Origin: Streptomyces sp. FIT100
Lineage (GTDB): Bacteria > Actinomycetota > Actinomycetes > Streptomycetales > Streptomycetaceae
Assembly (NCBI RefSeq): GCF_024584805.1
Contig: NZ_CP075715.1
Span: forward strand, 6,233,526-6,297,525
Reading direction: 5' to 3'
Length of the DNA: 64,000 bases
Made by a program: the position numbers and the translations under genes. A model generated the notes under the pieces. That model was not told where the DNA came from and made no database searches. It worked only from the letters and a program-made list of their open reading frames with translations. This document shows, piece by piece, positions 17,012-24,321 of the stretch (the stretch's first letter is position 1; each line of letters opens with the position of its first letter).

Positions 17012-18640
17012 CTACGCGCTTCCGTCCGGGTCCCTCAGCCGGAAGCGCTGCAGCTTGCCCGTGGCCGTACGGGGCAGTGCGTCGAGGAAGACCACCGAGC
17101 GGGGCGTCTTGTACGGCACCAGGCGGGTCTTCACGAAGTCGCGCAGCGCCGCGGCCGTCGTCTCGTCGCGGGCCACGCCGTCGCGGAGCACGACGTACGC
17201 CGCCACGATCCGGCCGCGCAGCTCGTCCGGGCGCCCGACCACCGCCGCCTCCACCACGTCCGGGTGGCCGAGCAGGGCGTCCTCGACCTCGGGCCCGGCG
17301 ATGTTGTAGCCGGCCGAGATGATCATGTCGTCGGCGCGGGCCGCATAGCGGAACCACCCGTCCGGTTCGCGGACGTAGGTGTCGCCCGTGATGTTCCAGC
17401 CGTCGCGGACGTAGTCGCGCTGGCGCGGGTCCGCCAGATAGCGGCAGCCCACCGGGCCGCGCACCGCCAGCAGCCCCGGCTCGCCGTCCGGCACCGGCAG
17501 CCCGCTCGCGGCGTCTACGACCCGTGCCTCCCAGCCGGGCACCGGCACTCCGGTGGTGCCGGGCCGGATGTCCCCGTCCGCCGCCGAGATGAAGATGTGC
17601 AGCAGCTCCGTCGCGCCGATGCCGTTGATGATGCGCAGCCCGGTCCGCTCGTGCCAGGCGCGCCAGGTCGCGGCCGGCAGGTTCTCCCCGGCCGACACAC
17701 AGCGGCGCAGCGAGGACACGTCGTGGCCGGCGAGGTCGTCGAGCATCAGGCGGTACGCGGTCGGCGCCGTGAAGAGGACCGACACCCGGTGTTTCGCGAC
17801 CGCTCGCAGCAGCTGCCCGGGCCCCGCCTGCTCCAGCAGCAGCGCCGACGCACCCGCCCGCAGCGGGAACAGCACCAGACCGCCGAGGCCGAAGGTGAAG
17901 CCGAGCGGCGGGCTGCCCGCGAAGACGTCGTCCGGCTCCGGCCGCAGGACCCGCGCGGAGAAGGTGTCGGCCACGGCCAGCACATCGCGGTGGAAGTGCA
18001 TGCACCCCTTCGGCCGCCCCGTCGTCCCGCTCGTGAACGCGATCAGCGCGACATCGTCCGCCGCCGTCTCCACCGCCCGGTACGAGGCCGGCCGCCCGGC
18101 CGCCAGACGGAGCAGGTCGTCGGGCGCGTCGCCGCCGTACGCGGTGATCCGCAGCCCCGGCACCTCGGCCTTCGCCAGGTCGTCGACCGAACGGATGTCG
18201 CAGAGGGCGTGCGTCACGCGCGCCATCTCGCACATGACGGCGAGCTCCTGGGCCCGCTGCTGCGCGAGCACGGTCACGGCGACCGCTCCGGCCTTCATCA
18301 CCGCGAGCCAGCAGGCGGCCAGCCACGGTGTGGTCGGTCCGCGCAGCAGCACCCGGTTGCCGGGCACCACGCCCAGCTCGCCCGTCAGCACATGGGCGAT
18401 CCGGTCCACATGGCCGCGCAGCTCGCCATAGGTCCAGACGGCGCCGGTGGTGCCGTCGCGGAACGCGGTCCGCTCGGCTCCGTACCGCTCGATCGTCGCG
18501 TCGAGCAGCTCCGCCCCGCAGTTCAGCCGCTCCGGATAGCGCAGCTCGGGCAGGTCGAGGAGCAGCCGCGGCCATTGCTCCGCGGGCGGCAGATGATCGC
18601 GCGGAAAGGTGTCTCGGTGGGCCGAGGGTGTCAGCTCCAT
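17012..18640 (-). CDS. Benzoate/2-aminobenzoate-type CoA ligase
   Basis: A 542-residue ANL-superfamily acyl-CoA synthetase: AMP-binding AFTSGTTGRPKG, GIGATELLH, hinge region RADDMIISAGYNIAGPEVE and the C-terminal catalytic lysine in PRTATGKLQRFRLR. It activates a carboxylic acid to its CoA thioester through an acyl-adenylate. The overall pattern (short N-terminus, 'INGIGATELLHIFISA') is that of benzoate- and 2-aminobenzoate-CoA ligases, in keeping with the flavoenzyme nearby. The ATG at 18640 is chosen because homology begins there. Only ten bases upstream of it starts the MITE-like element, so the ribosome binding site (GGGGG) is at the element boundary. Confidence 0.87.
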   Translation of the reverse strand: MELTPSAHRDTFPRDHLPPAEQWPRLLLDLPELRYPERLNCGAELLDATIERYGAERTAFRDGTTGAVWTYGELRGHVDRIAHVLTGELGVVPGNRVLLRGPTTPWLAACWLAVMKAGAVAVTVLAQQRAQELAVMCEMARVTHALCDIRSVDDLAKAEVPGLRITAYGGDAPDDLLRLAAGRPASYRAVETAADDVALIAFTSGTTGRPKGCMHFHRDVLAVADTFSARVLRPEPDDVFAGSPPLGFTFGLGGLVLFPLRAGASALLLEQAGPGQLLRAVAKHRVSVLFTAPTAYRLMLDDLAGHDVSSLRRCVSAGENLPAATWRAWHERTGLRIINGIGATELLHIFISAADGDIRPGTTGVPVPGWEARVVDAASGLPVPDGEPGLLAVRGPVGCRYLADPRQRDYVRDGWNITGDTYVREPDGWFRYAARADDMIISAGYNIAGPEVEDALLGHPDVVEAAVVGRPDELRGRIVAAYVVLRDGVARDETTAAALRDFVKTRLVPYKTPRSVVFLDALPRTATGKLQRFRLRDPDGSA

Positions 18641-18649
18641 GTTCGCCCC

Positions 18650-18815
18650 CAAGGGGGTGTCCGGCGGATCCTGCTGGGCACGCGACGCCCTGCGGCTCCG
18701 TCTCCTGCGTTGTCGTCGGTCACCGACGCTCCGCGTCGATTCCCTCCTCCGCCTTGGATCCGAAGCCGCATGACGCCGCTCGCTGATCCAGCCTGATCCA
18801 CCGGACACCCCCTTG
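18650..18815. mobile_element. MITE-like element, 166 bp with terminal inverted repeats
   Basis: Left end CAAGGGGGTGTCCGGCGGAT (18650-18669, continuing to 18676) matches the reverse complement of the right end (18789-18815) at 24 of 27 positions. There is no coding frame in it. The interior has two small palindromes (GTCGGTCACCGAC and CGACGCTCCGCGTCG). No target-site duplication is evident. It separates the CoA ligase from its likely promoter region and from the divergent acyl-CoA dehydrogenase. This is what a non-autonomous IS derivative looks like. Confidence 0.75.
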
Positions 18816-18839
18816 TCGTGGTGGGGTCGCGCCAAGAGC

Positions 18840-18878
18840 GTATCGTGATGGTGACGACAGTCAACAGTTCGCGATACG
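18840..18878 (+). promoter_or_regulatory. Promoter/operator of the aromatic-CoA cluster, copy 2
   Basis: GTATCG (18840-18845), GTGACGACAGTCA (18851-18863) and GATACG (18873-18878) repeat the arrangement at 12673-12713, again with 16 bases between GTGACG and the GATA box. The outer CGTATCG (18839-18845) and CGATACG form a 7-bp inverted repeat. On the minus strand TTGACTGTC with a downstream GATACG could serve the CoA ligase, making this a two-way promoter. Confidence 0.6.
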
Positions 18879-18929
18879 GTCCGTCCGGAGCGCGACCCGG
18901 ACCGGCGGCCGCAGGAAGTGGGGGCTCGG

Positions 18930-20066
18930 ATGCCCGTATTCTCACTCGATCCGGCACAGACCGCCTGGTGCGCCGAGCTGCGCACGCTGGCGGCCGAGCG
19001 GCTCCGCCCTCTCGCCGAGAAGGGCGAACCGGGCCGGGTCAACCGTCCGCTCGTCGCCGCGCTCGGCGAACTCGGCCTGCTGAAGCGGCTCTTCGCCGAG
19101 GAGGCCGGCGCCCTCGACCTGTGCCTGCTGCGCGAGTCCCTCGCGTACGGCTGCACGGAGGCGGAGACCGCGCTCGCGCTCCAGGGCCTCGGCACGTACC
19201 CCGTCGTCCAGGCCGGCACCCGCGCGCAGCGCGAGCGCTGGCTCCCCGAGGTGATCGCGGGCCGAGCCGTCGCCGCCTTCGCCCTCAGCGAGCCGGACGC
19301 CGGATCCGACGCGGCGGCGCTCGCCCTCACCGCCGTACCGGACCGGGACGGCTGGCGGCTCAGCGGCGAGAAGCGCTGGATCTCCAACGCCCCCGAGGCC
19401 GACTTCCTCACCGTCTTCGCCCGGACGGGTGAGGCGCCCGGCTCCCGGGGCGTCACCGCCTTCGTCGTCCCCGCCGACCGCCCCGGGCTCGGCGGCAGCG
19501 CGCTGGAGATGCTCTCCCCGCACCCGATCGGGGCCCTCGCCTTCGACGGCGTACCCGTCACACGTGACGACGTCGTCGGCGAACCGGGCGGCGGCTTCCG
19601 GGTCGCCATGAACACCCTCAACCTCTTCCGCCCCAGCGTCGGCGCCTTCGCCGTCGGCATGGCCCAGGCCGCCCTCGACGCGACGCTCGACCACACCGCG
19701 ACGCGCCTCGCGTTCGGCGGACCGCTCAAGGACCTCCAGGCCGTCTCCCACCGGACCGCCGAAATGGCGACCCGGACCGAGGCGGCGCGACTGCTCGTGT
19801 ACGCGGCGGCCTGCGCATACGACGCGGGGGCCGAGGACGTCCCGAAACGCTCGGCGATGGCGAAGCTGTACGCGACCGAGACCGCCCAGTACGTGGTCGA
19901 CGCGGCGGTGCAGCTGCACGGGGCCCGCGCCCTCCAGCGCGGCCATCTGCTGGAGCACCTCTACCGGGAGGTCCGCGCGCCGCGCATCTACGAGGGCGCG
20001 AGCGAGGTGCAGCGCGGGATCATCGCCAAGGAGCTGTACGCCCGGGCCGGCCGGGACCGACCGTGA
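18930..20066 (+). CDS. Acyl-CoA dehydrogenase
   Basis: A 378-residue FAD acyl-CoA dehydrogenase: FALSEPDAGSDAAAL and GEKRWISNAPEADFLTVFAR form the flavin and substrate loops, and the C-terminal YEGASEVQRGIIAKELYARAG holds the usual catalytic-base glutamate region. It oxidises a saturated or alicyclic CoA thioester to the enoyl-CoA. ATG 18930 has AGGAAG 11 bases upstream; GTG 18918 is nearly on top of that site. Translation of the RidA gene starts 10 bases after its stop, so the two form an operon. Confidence 0.93.
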   Translation: MPVFSLDPAQTAWCAELRTLAAERLRPLAEKGEPGRVNRPLVAALGELGLLKRLFAEEAGALDLCLLRESLAYGCTEAETALALQGLGTYPVVQAGTRAQRERWLPEVIAGRAVAAFALSEPDAGSDAAALALTAVPDRDGWRLSGEKRWISNAPEADFLTVFARTGEAPGSRGVTAFVVPADRPGLGGSALEMLSPHPIGALAFDGVPVTRDDVVGEPGGGFRVAMNTLNLFRPSVGAFAVGMAQAALDATLDHTATRLAFGGPLKDLQAVSHRTAEMATRTEAARLLVYAAACAYDAGAEDVPKRSAMAKLYATETAQYVVDAAVQLHGARALQRGHLLEHLYREVRAPRIYEGASEVQRGIIAKELYARAGRDRP

Positions 20067-20076
20067 GGGGACGCGC

Positions 20077-20580
20077 ATGAGCCCGGAACCCATGGACCCG
20101 CAACCCATGGACCCGCAACCTACGGGCCCGGAGCCTATGGACCCAAGACCGATGGGCCGGGAACCTGTGGGCCCGGAACCCATGGGCTTGGAACGCATCA
20201 ACCCGCCGGGACTCTCCCCGGCCACCGGCTTCTCGCATGCCGTCGCCGCGACCGGCTCCCGGCTGGTCTTCCTCGCCGGGCAGACCGCGCTCGACGCCGA
20301 CGGCAAGGTCACGGGGGAGGGGATCGTCGAGCAGTTCGAGACGGCGCTCGCCAACCTCCTCGCCGCCCTCGCGGCGGCCGGCGGCAGCCCGCACGACCTG
20401 GCACGCGTCACCGTCTACGCCACCGACGTCGCCGACTACCGCACCCACGCCAAGGAACTCGGGCGCGTCTGGCACCGGCTCGCCGGCCGCGACTACCCGG
20501 CCATGGCGGTCATCGGGGCCGTACGCCTCTGGGACGAACAGGCGCTCGTGGAACTGGACGGGATCGCCGTACTGCCGTAG
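20077..20580 (+). CDS. RidA family enamine/imine deaminase with pentapeptide-repeat N-terminus
   Basis: The last 130 residues are a normal RidA/YjgF protein (INPPGLSPATGFSHAVAATG, FLAGQTALDADGKV, DLARVTVYATDVADY, YPAMAVIGAVRLWDEQALVELDGIAVLP). The family hydrolyses enamines and imines to ketones and ammonia. In a 2-aminobenzoyl-CoA route the ring-reduced intermediate is an enamine, so RidA has an obvious job here. Before the domain lie six imperfect pentapeptides of the PMDPQ/PTGPE/PMDPR type from a 15-bp minisatellite (20089-20178). ATG 20077 has GAGGGG six bases upstream; ATG 20182 would give the bare domain. Confidence 0.88.
   Translation: MSPEPMDPQPMDPQPTGPEPMDPRPMGREPVGPEPMGLERINPPGLSPATGFSHAVAATGSRLVFLAGQTALDADGKVTGEGIVEQFETALANLLAALAAAGGSPHDLARVTVYATDVADYRTHAKELGRVWHRLAGRDYPAMAVIGAVRLWDEQALVELDGIAVLP
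20089..20181 (+). repeat. 15-bp minisatellite in the RidA gene
   Basis: Six units of the kind CCCATGGACCCGCAA encode PMDPQ-like pentapeptides before the RidA domain. The first two units are identical and the later ones drift, as expected for expansion followed by mutation. Confidence 0.85.
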
Positions 20581-20588
20581 CGCGCCGA

Positions 20589-20608
20589 GGCTCACGCCGT
20601 CGTGAGCC
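20589..20608. terminator. Shared hairpin between convergent genes
   Basis: GGCTCACG-CCGT-CGTGAGCC is a perfect 8-bp stem just after the RidA stop (20580). It overlaps the last codons of the ATPase gene on the other strand (stop at 20592), so it can end transcription from both sides. Confidence 0.6.
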
Positions 20609-21113
20609 GGAACCACACCCACTTGCCACGGTCGCCGACGCCGGAGACACCCCAGGACCCGGCGAGCGTCTCCAGGAGGTCGAGACCGCGCCCGGTCTCC
20701 ATCTCGGCCACGGGCCGGTCACCCGAGCGGGCACCGCCGCCCATCCCCGGCTCCCCGTCGAAGACGGCGCCGATGATGACGCCCGCGGTGGCGTCGCAGG
20801 CGACGGCGATCTCGATGGACGCGCCCCGCGCGTGGCGCACGGCGTTCGACACCATCTCGGAGAGCAGCAGCGCCGCGGTGTCGGCGGCCGCGCAGTCCAC
20901 GGGGGCGACCTCGCGCAGCAGCCGACGCGCCTGCGCGGCCGCGCGGGGGTGGCGGGGCAGGACGGCCAGGGCGCCGCCGCCGGTCAGCGGCGTACTCCAG
21001 CGGGTCACGGCCGGGACGGCGGACACCTCGGCCTCAGGGCCGCCTGCGGCGGGCCGGCGCTGAAGGGGCAGGGAGTGTGCCGTGGCGCAGGTCTCCGGGA
21101 TGCCGTACGTCAT
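20592..21113 (-). CDS. RsbW-like ATP-binding regulatory protein (second copy type)
   Basis: A 173-residue GHKL ATPase-domain protein: SEMVSNAVRHA is the N-box, and GRGLDLLETLAGSWGV and GKWVWFRL close the fold. As with the protein at 11961-12551 there is no kinase dimerisation domain, so an anti-sigma-factor style role is likely. Its ATG overlaps the stop of the channel gene upstream (ATGA at 21110-21113), which shows translational coupling to a membrane channel. The N-terminal 60 residues are Ala/Pro-rich and variable. Confidence 0.82.
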   Translation of the reverse strand: MTYGIPETCATAHSLPLQRRPAAGGPEAEVSAVPAVTRWSTPLTGGGALAVLPRHPRAAAQARRLLREVAPVDCAAADTAALLLSEMVSNAVRHARGASIEIAVACDATAGVIIGAVFDGEPGMGGGARSGDRPVAEMETGRGLDLLETLAGSWGVSGVGDRGKWVWFRLTTA

Positions 21114-21754
21114 GTCCTCATGCACCTGTCGTCCAGCGGCGCCGCCTCGCACCTGCGCCGCAGCGTCGGCATGTTCAGGCCCCGGAAGATCGCGATCATC
21201 CGCAGGACGAAGACGACACCGGCGGCCGTCGCCGTCGCCACGCCGTCGCCGACGCCCGCGTGGTCCAGGAGCAGGTAGGCAACGGCACCGGCGAACGCGG
21301 CGGTCGCGTACACCTCTTCGCGCAACAGCAGCGGCGGGAACTGCCCGCACAGCACGTCGCGCACGACCTCGCCCGTGACACCCGTCAGCACCGCCAGGAT
21401 GATCACCGCGAGCGGGGTGACGTGCGCGTCGACGGCGGCCCGTGCCCCGATGACGGTCACGACCGAGAGGCCGAGCGCGTCGACGATCATCAGCGTCCGG
21501 TGCGGCAGCTCCCACCTGTGCAGATACGCCATCGTCGAGACGGCGACGGTGCCGATGACCGCGAGGAGCACCCAGTCGTGCGTCCAGTACAGCGGGTGCC
21601 GGTCGAGGATCAGGTCGCGCAGCGTGCCGCCGGAGACGGAGCAGGCGAAGGCGAGGACGAGCCCGCCGAAGGGGTCCATACGGGCACGGTGCGCGGCCAG
21701 CACACCGCTGGCGGCGAAGGCGGAGATACCCACGAGGTAGAGCACGTGCAGCAT
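21110..21754 (-). CDS. Trimeric intracellular cation (TRIC) channel family membrane protein
   Basis: A 214-residue protein with seven hydrophobic segments arranged as two similar halves (UPF0126/Gly-transporter repeats). The paired SGGTLRDLILDR and TGEVVRDVLCGQ loops are the repeat signature. Prokaryotic TRIC homologues conduct K+ and other cations across the plasma membrane. The ATG at 21754 starts the first membrane helix (LHVLYLVGISAFAASGVLA); frames further upstream run through a repetitive GGCGGAC-rich spacer and are not credible. It overlaps the ATPase gene downstream by four bases. Confidence 0.87.
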   Translation of the reverse strand: MLHVLYLVGISAFAASGVLAAHRARMDPFGGLVLAFACSVSGGTLRDLILDRHPLYWTHDWVLLAVIGTVAVSTMAYLHRWELPHRTLMIVDALGLSVVTVIGARAAVDAHVTPLAVIILAVLTGVTGEVVRDVLCGQFPPLLLREEVYATAAFAGAVAYLLLDHAGVGDGVATATAAGVVFVLRMIAIFRGLNMPTLRRRCEAAPLDDRCMRT

Positions 21755-21992
21755 GGGACGGTTCTCGTTCCGGGGGGAGGACGGACACGGTGGCCGGCGA
21801 CTGGGCGGACGGGCGACTGGGCGGACTGGCGGACTGGCGGGCGGACGGGGCGGACGCCGTCGACGCCGTGACGCAAAGGTGCGACGCGGCACGTCCTTCG
21901 GGGGGTAGGCAGCACCGCGCCGCAATTCCAGTCTCGGTTCGGCGCCGGGCCCGATGACGTACCGATCGTCCACACCAGGAGCGACGAAAGTT

Positions 21993-23270
21993 ATGTCCAG
22001 CCATAAAGTGGCCGCAAGACGCACAAAGCGCACCAAAGGTGGTGACGGTCCGGTGACGGAGCGAACGGGCTGGTCCGCACGCCGTCAGGACGCGCTGCTC
22101 ACCGCTGCCGTCGTGGCCATCGGCGTCGCCGACACCTGGAGCAAGCCGTCGAACGGGCTGCTCACCGGTCAGCCGATCGCTCTCGTCGCCGCGGCATCGG
22201 GCGCCGTGGGCCTCGCGCTGTGGTGGCGACGGCGGCACCCGGGCGTGGTGGCCGCCGTCGTCATGGTGGGGTACGTGATCGCCTTCACTCCGGTGGCCCT
22301 GGCCGTGGCGATGTACACGGTGGGGGAGTGCTTCCGGAACATCCGCGCCCTCGTCCCTTTCGGCGTTGCGGGGTGCGCGGCCGGAATCCTCGCGCTGCTG
22401 GCCGGTCCGCCCAGCGACTGGGAGCTGCGGGACCTGGTGTTCGTCCTCTCGCTGATCCTCGGACCCCTCGTTCTGGGCTTCGCGGTCGGGATCCGCCGGG
22501 ATCTGGCCGCCGAGTCGCAGACCACCATCGAGGCCCTGGAGCGCGAACGGCATCTGCTCGTCGAGCGGGCGAAGACGGGCGAGCGCTCCCGGATCGCCCG
22601 TGAACTCCACGACGTCGTCGCCCACCGGTGCGGCAACATCGTGCTCACCGCGGGCGCGCTGAAGGTCAGCCCGCACGCACAGGACCCGGCGGTCGGCAGG
22701 GCCGCCGAGCTGATCAGGGAGGAAGGGCACCAGGCGCTGGAGGAGCTCCGCGAGGTGCTCGGCGTCCTCACCCCCGGCCGCAAGGGCGACACGGACGGCA
22801 CGGACGACACGGACCAGGGCACGGCGCCGCACCCCGACGTCTCCCAGCTGGACACGCTCGTCGAACGCGCAGGACAGCACGGCCGCCCGGTCGAGCTGCG
22901 GATCAGCGGCCACCCGGAGACGCTGCCCGCCCCCGTGCAGCGCGCGATCCACCGCATCGTCCAGGAGGGCCTCACCAACGCCGCCAAGCACGCCCCCGGC
23001 GCGCAGGTGGCGGTCCTGGTCGAATGCCGACTCGACGGCGTCGAGGTGCAGGTCACCAACGGCCCGCCGACCGGCTCCCACGGCGTGGAACCGCCACCGA
23101 GCGGCGGCAACGGCCTGATCGGCCTCGCGGAACGCGTCAGCCTGCTCGACGGCACCTTCTCCGCAGGCCCGTACGACGGCGGCTACCGCATCGACGCCTT
23201 CATCCCGCACCGCCGGCCGACCACGGACACGGACACGGACACGGACACGGACACGGACACGGGCGAGTGA
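21993..23270 (+). CDS. NarL-type sensor histidine kinase
   Basis: A 425-residue membrane kinase. About six hydrophobic segments lie in residues 30-165 (LLTAAVVAIGVADT, IALVAAASGAVGLALWW, VVAAVVMVGYVIAF and others). The HisKA_3 box follows, RELHDVVAHRCGNIVLTAG, with the phospho-accepting His in ELHDVV. The GHKL ATPase domain has NAAKHAPGAQVAVL and GNGLIGLAERV. The signal is unknown. ATG 21993 has AGGAG 11 bases upstream; GTG 22053 is an alternative. The C-terminus ends in six Thr-Asp dipeptides from an ACGGAC repeat. The partner response regulator is convergent, 21 bases away. Confidence 0.92.
   Translation: MSSHKVAARRTKRTKGGDGPVTERTGWSARRQDALLTAAVVAIGVADTWSKPSNGLLTGQPIALVAAASGAVGLALWWRRRHPGVVAAVVMVGYVIAFTPVALAVAMYTVGECFRNIRALVPFGVAGCAAGILALLAGPPSDWELRDLVFVLSLILGPLVLGFAVGIRRDLAAESQTTIEALERERHLLVERAKTGERSRIARELHDVVAHRCGNIVLTAGALKVSPHAQDPAVGRAAELIREEGHQALEELREVLGVLTPGRKGDTDGTDDTDQGTAPHPDVSQLDTLVERAGQHGRPVELRISGHPETLPAPVQRAIHRIVQEGLTNAAKHAPGAQVAVLVECRLDGVEVQVTNGPPTGSHGVEPPPSGGNGLIGLAERVSLLDGTFSAGPYDGGYRIDAFIPHRRPTTDTDTDTDTDTDTGE
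23223..23258 (+). repeat. Hexanucleotide microsatellite (ACGGAC x6) at the kinase 3' end
   Basis: Six perfect ACGGAC units encode a Thr-Asp dipeptide tail just before the stop at 23270. The six-base unit keeps the frame when its copy number changes. Confidence 0.93.
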
Positions 23271-23291
23271 CCCCCCGGCGCTCCGACCCCG

Positions 23292-23942
23292 TCAGCGCTC
23301 CAGCCCCGCCCGGTACGCCAGCCGCGCCGCCTGCACCCTGTTGTCCGCGCCGATCTTGGCGAGGAGTCGGCTGACCTGGCCCTTGACGGTGCCCTCGCTG
23401 ATGTGGAGGGCGGCACCGATGCCCGCGTTCGACAGCCCTCTGGCGATCAGCCGGAGCACCTCCCGGTCGCGCTCGGTGAGCGATTCCAGCACCCGCTTCT
23501 CCGCGTCGGTCAACTGCGTGGCCTGCCCGGCCAGCGTGTCCAGCACCCGGCCGGTCACCACCGGGTCGAGCGCCCCCTTGCCCTCGGCCACCTGACGCAC
23601 CGCGCGCAGCAGTTCCTCCGGCGGCGTGTCCTTCAGCAGAAACCCGCTGACGCCCGCCCGCGCGGCCTCGTCGACGTACTCGTCCGAGCTGAACGTCGTC
23701 AGGATCAGCACCCGCGGCGGCCGCGGCAGCGCCCTCATCTCCCGCGTCGCGGCCAGCCCGTCCATGCCCGGCATCCGGATGTCGACCAGCGCGACGTCCG
23801 GACTGAACTGCCGCGCCGCATCCACGGCACTCCGTCCGTCCCATGCCTCGGCGACGACATGCAGACCCTCGCCGGCCTCGACGATCTCACTCAGTCCCCG
23901 GCGCACGATCTCGCTGTCGTCGGCGATCAGCACGTGGATCAC
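23292..23942 (-). CDS. NarL/LuxR-type response regulator
   Basis: A 216-residue regulator. The receiver domain starts IHVLIADDSEIVRRGL, with the phosphorylated Asp in VALVDIRMPGMDG near residue 54. The C-terminal LuxR helix-turn-helix reads LTERDREVLRLIARGLSNAGIGAALHISEGTVKGQVSRLLAKIG. The GTG at 23942 is chosen because the first receiver strand begins immediately after it. It is convergent with the histidine kinase at 21993-23270, its likely partner. Downstream targets are not evident, but the DUF5988/PKS locus lies directly upstream on the same strand. Confidence 0.93.
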   Translation of the reverse strand: MIHVLIADDSEIVRRGLSEIVEAGEGLHVVAEAWDGRSAVDAARQFSPDVALVDIRMPGMDGLAATREMRALPRPPRVLILTTFSSDEYVDEAARAGVSGFLLKDTPPEELLRAVRQVAEGKGALDPVVTGRVLDTLAGQATQLTDAEKRVLESLTERDREVLRLIARGLSNAGIGAALHISEGTVKGQVSRLLAKIGADNRVQAARLAYRAGLER

Positions 23943-24000
23943 GAGTCCACTATGCGTTCCCCGCCACCGGGCGGCGAGTCCTGCCGTTCGGTCCGTTCGG

Positions 24001-24210
24001 TCACTCCGCGATGTACGTGCGGTAGACCCAGCGGTAGACCGGCATGGTCTCACCGTGCAAGGTCCGGTATTCGTGTGCGAACTCAAAGTGCTCGTAGGCG
24101 TTGTAGCGCGGGATCTTGACCGGCTCTCCGCACCCCCCGGATGGCAGCGGCCAGACCTGGGGAAGATCGTCAGGCCCTCCCTGGAGGAGCACGAGATGCG
24201 ACGGGTTCAT
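24001..24210 (-). CDS. DUF5988 family small protein
   Basis: A 69-residue protein. NPSHLVLLQGGPDDLPQVW, then VKIPRYNAYEHFEF and VYRWVYRTYIAE, match my recollection of the small actinobacterial DUF5988 family, often found beside secondary-metabolite genes. Function unknown. The ATG at 24210 is supported by GGAGG nine bases upstream. It is 111 bases downstream of the polyketide synthase on the same strand, with a strong hairpin between them, so it may be expressed separately or by read-through. Confidence 0.7.
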   Translation of the reverse strand: MNPSHLVLLQGGPDDLPQVWPLPSGGCGEPVKIPRYNAYEHFEFAHEYRTLHGETMPVYRWVYRTYIAE

Positions 24211-24267
24211 GGTTCTTGCCTCCAGCGGCCTGGGATGCCTGGGAGTGGGAGCGGAAGTGAAAGGGGC

Positions 24268-24298
24268 GTTGCCGGGCCGCGACCCGCGGTCCGGCAAC
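24268..24298 (-). terminator. Terminator hairpin after the polyketide synthase
   Basis: GTTGCCGG at 24268-24275 pairs with CCGGCAAC at 24291-24298, and CCGCG with CGCGG inside, with a G-T pair between and an ACC loop. It starts 24 bases after the synthase stop codon in the minus direction. Confidence 0.65.
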
Positions 24299-24321
24299 GG
24301 GCTCCACGTCCCCGCGCCGGC

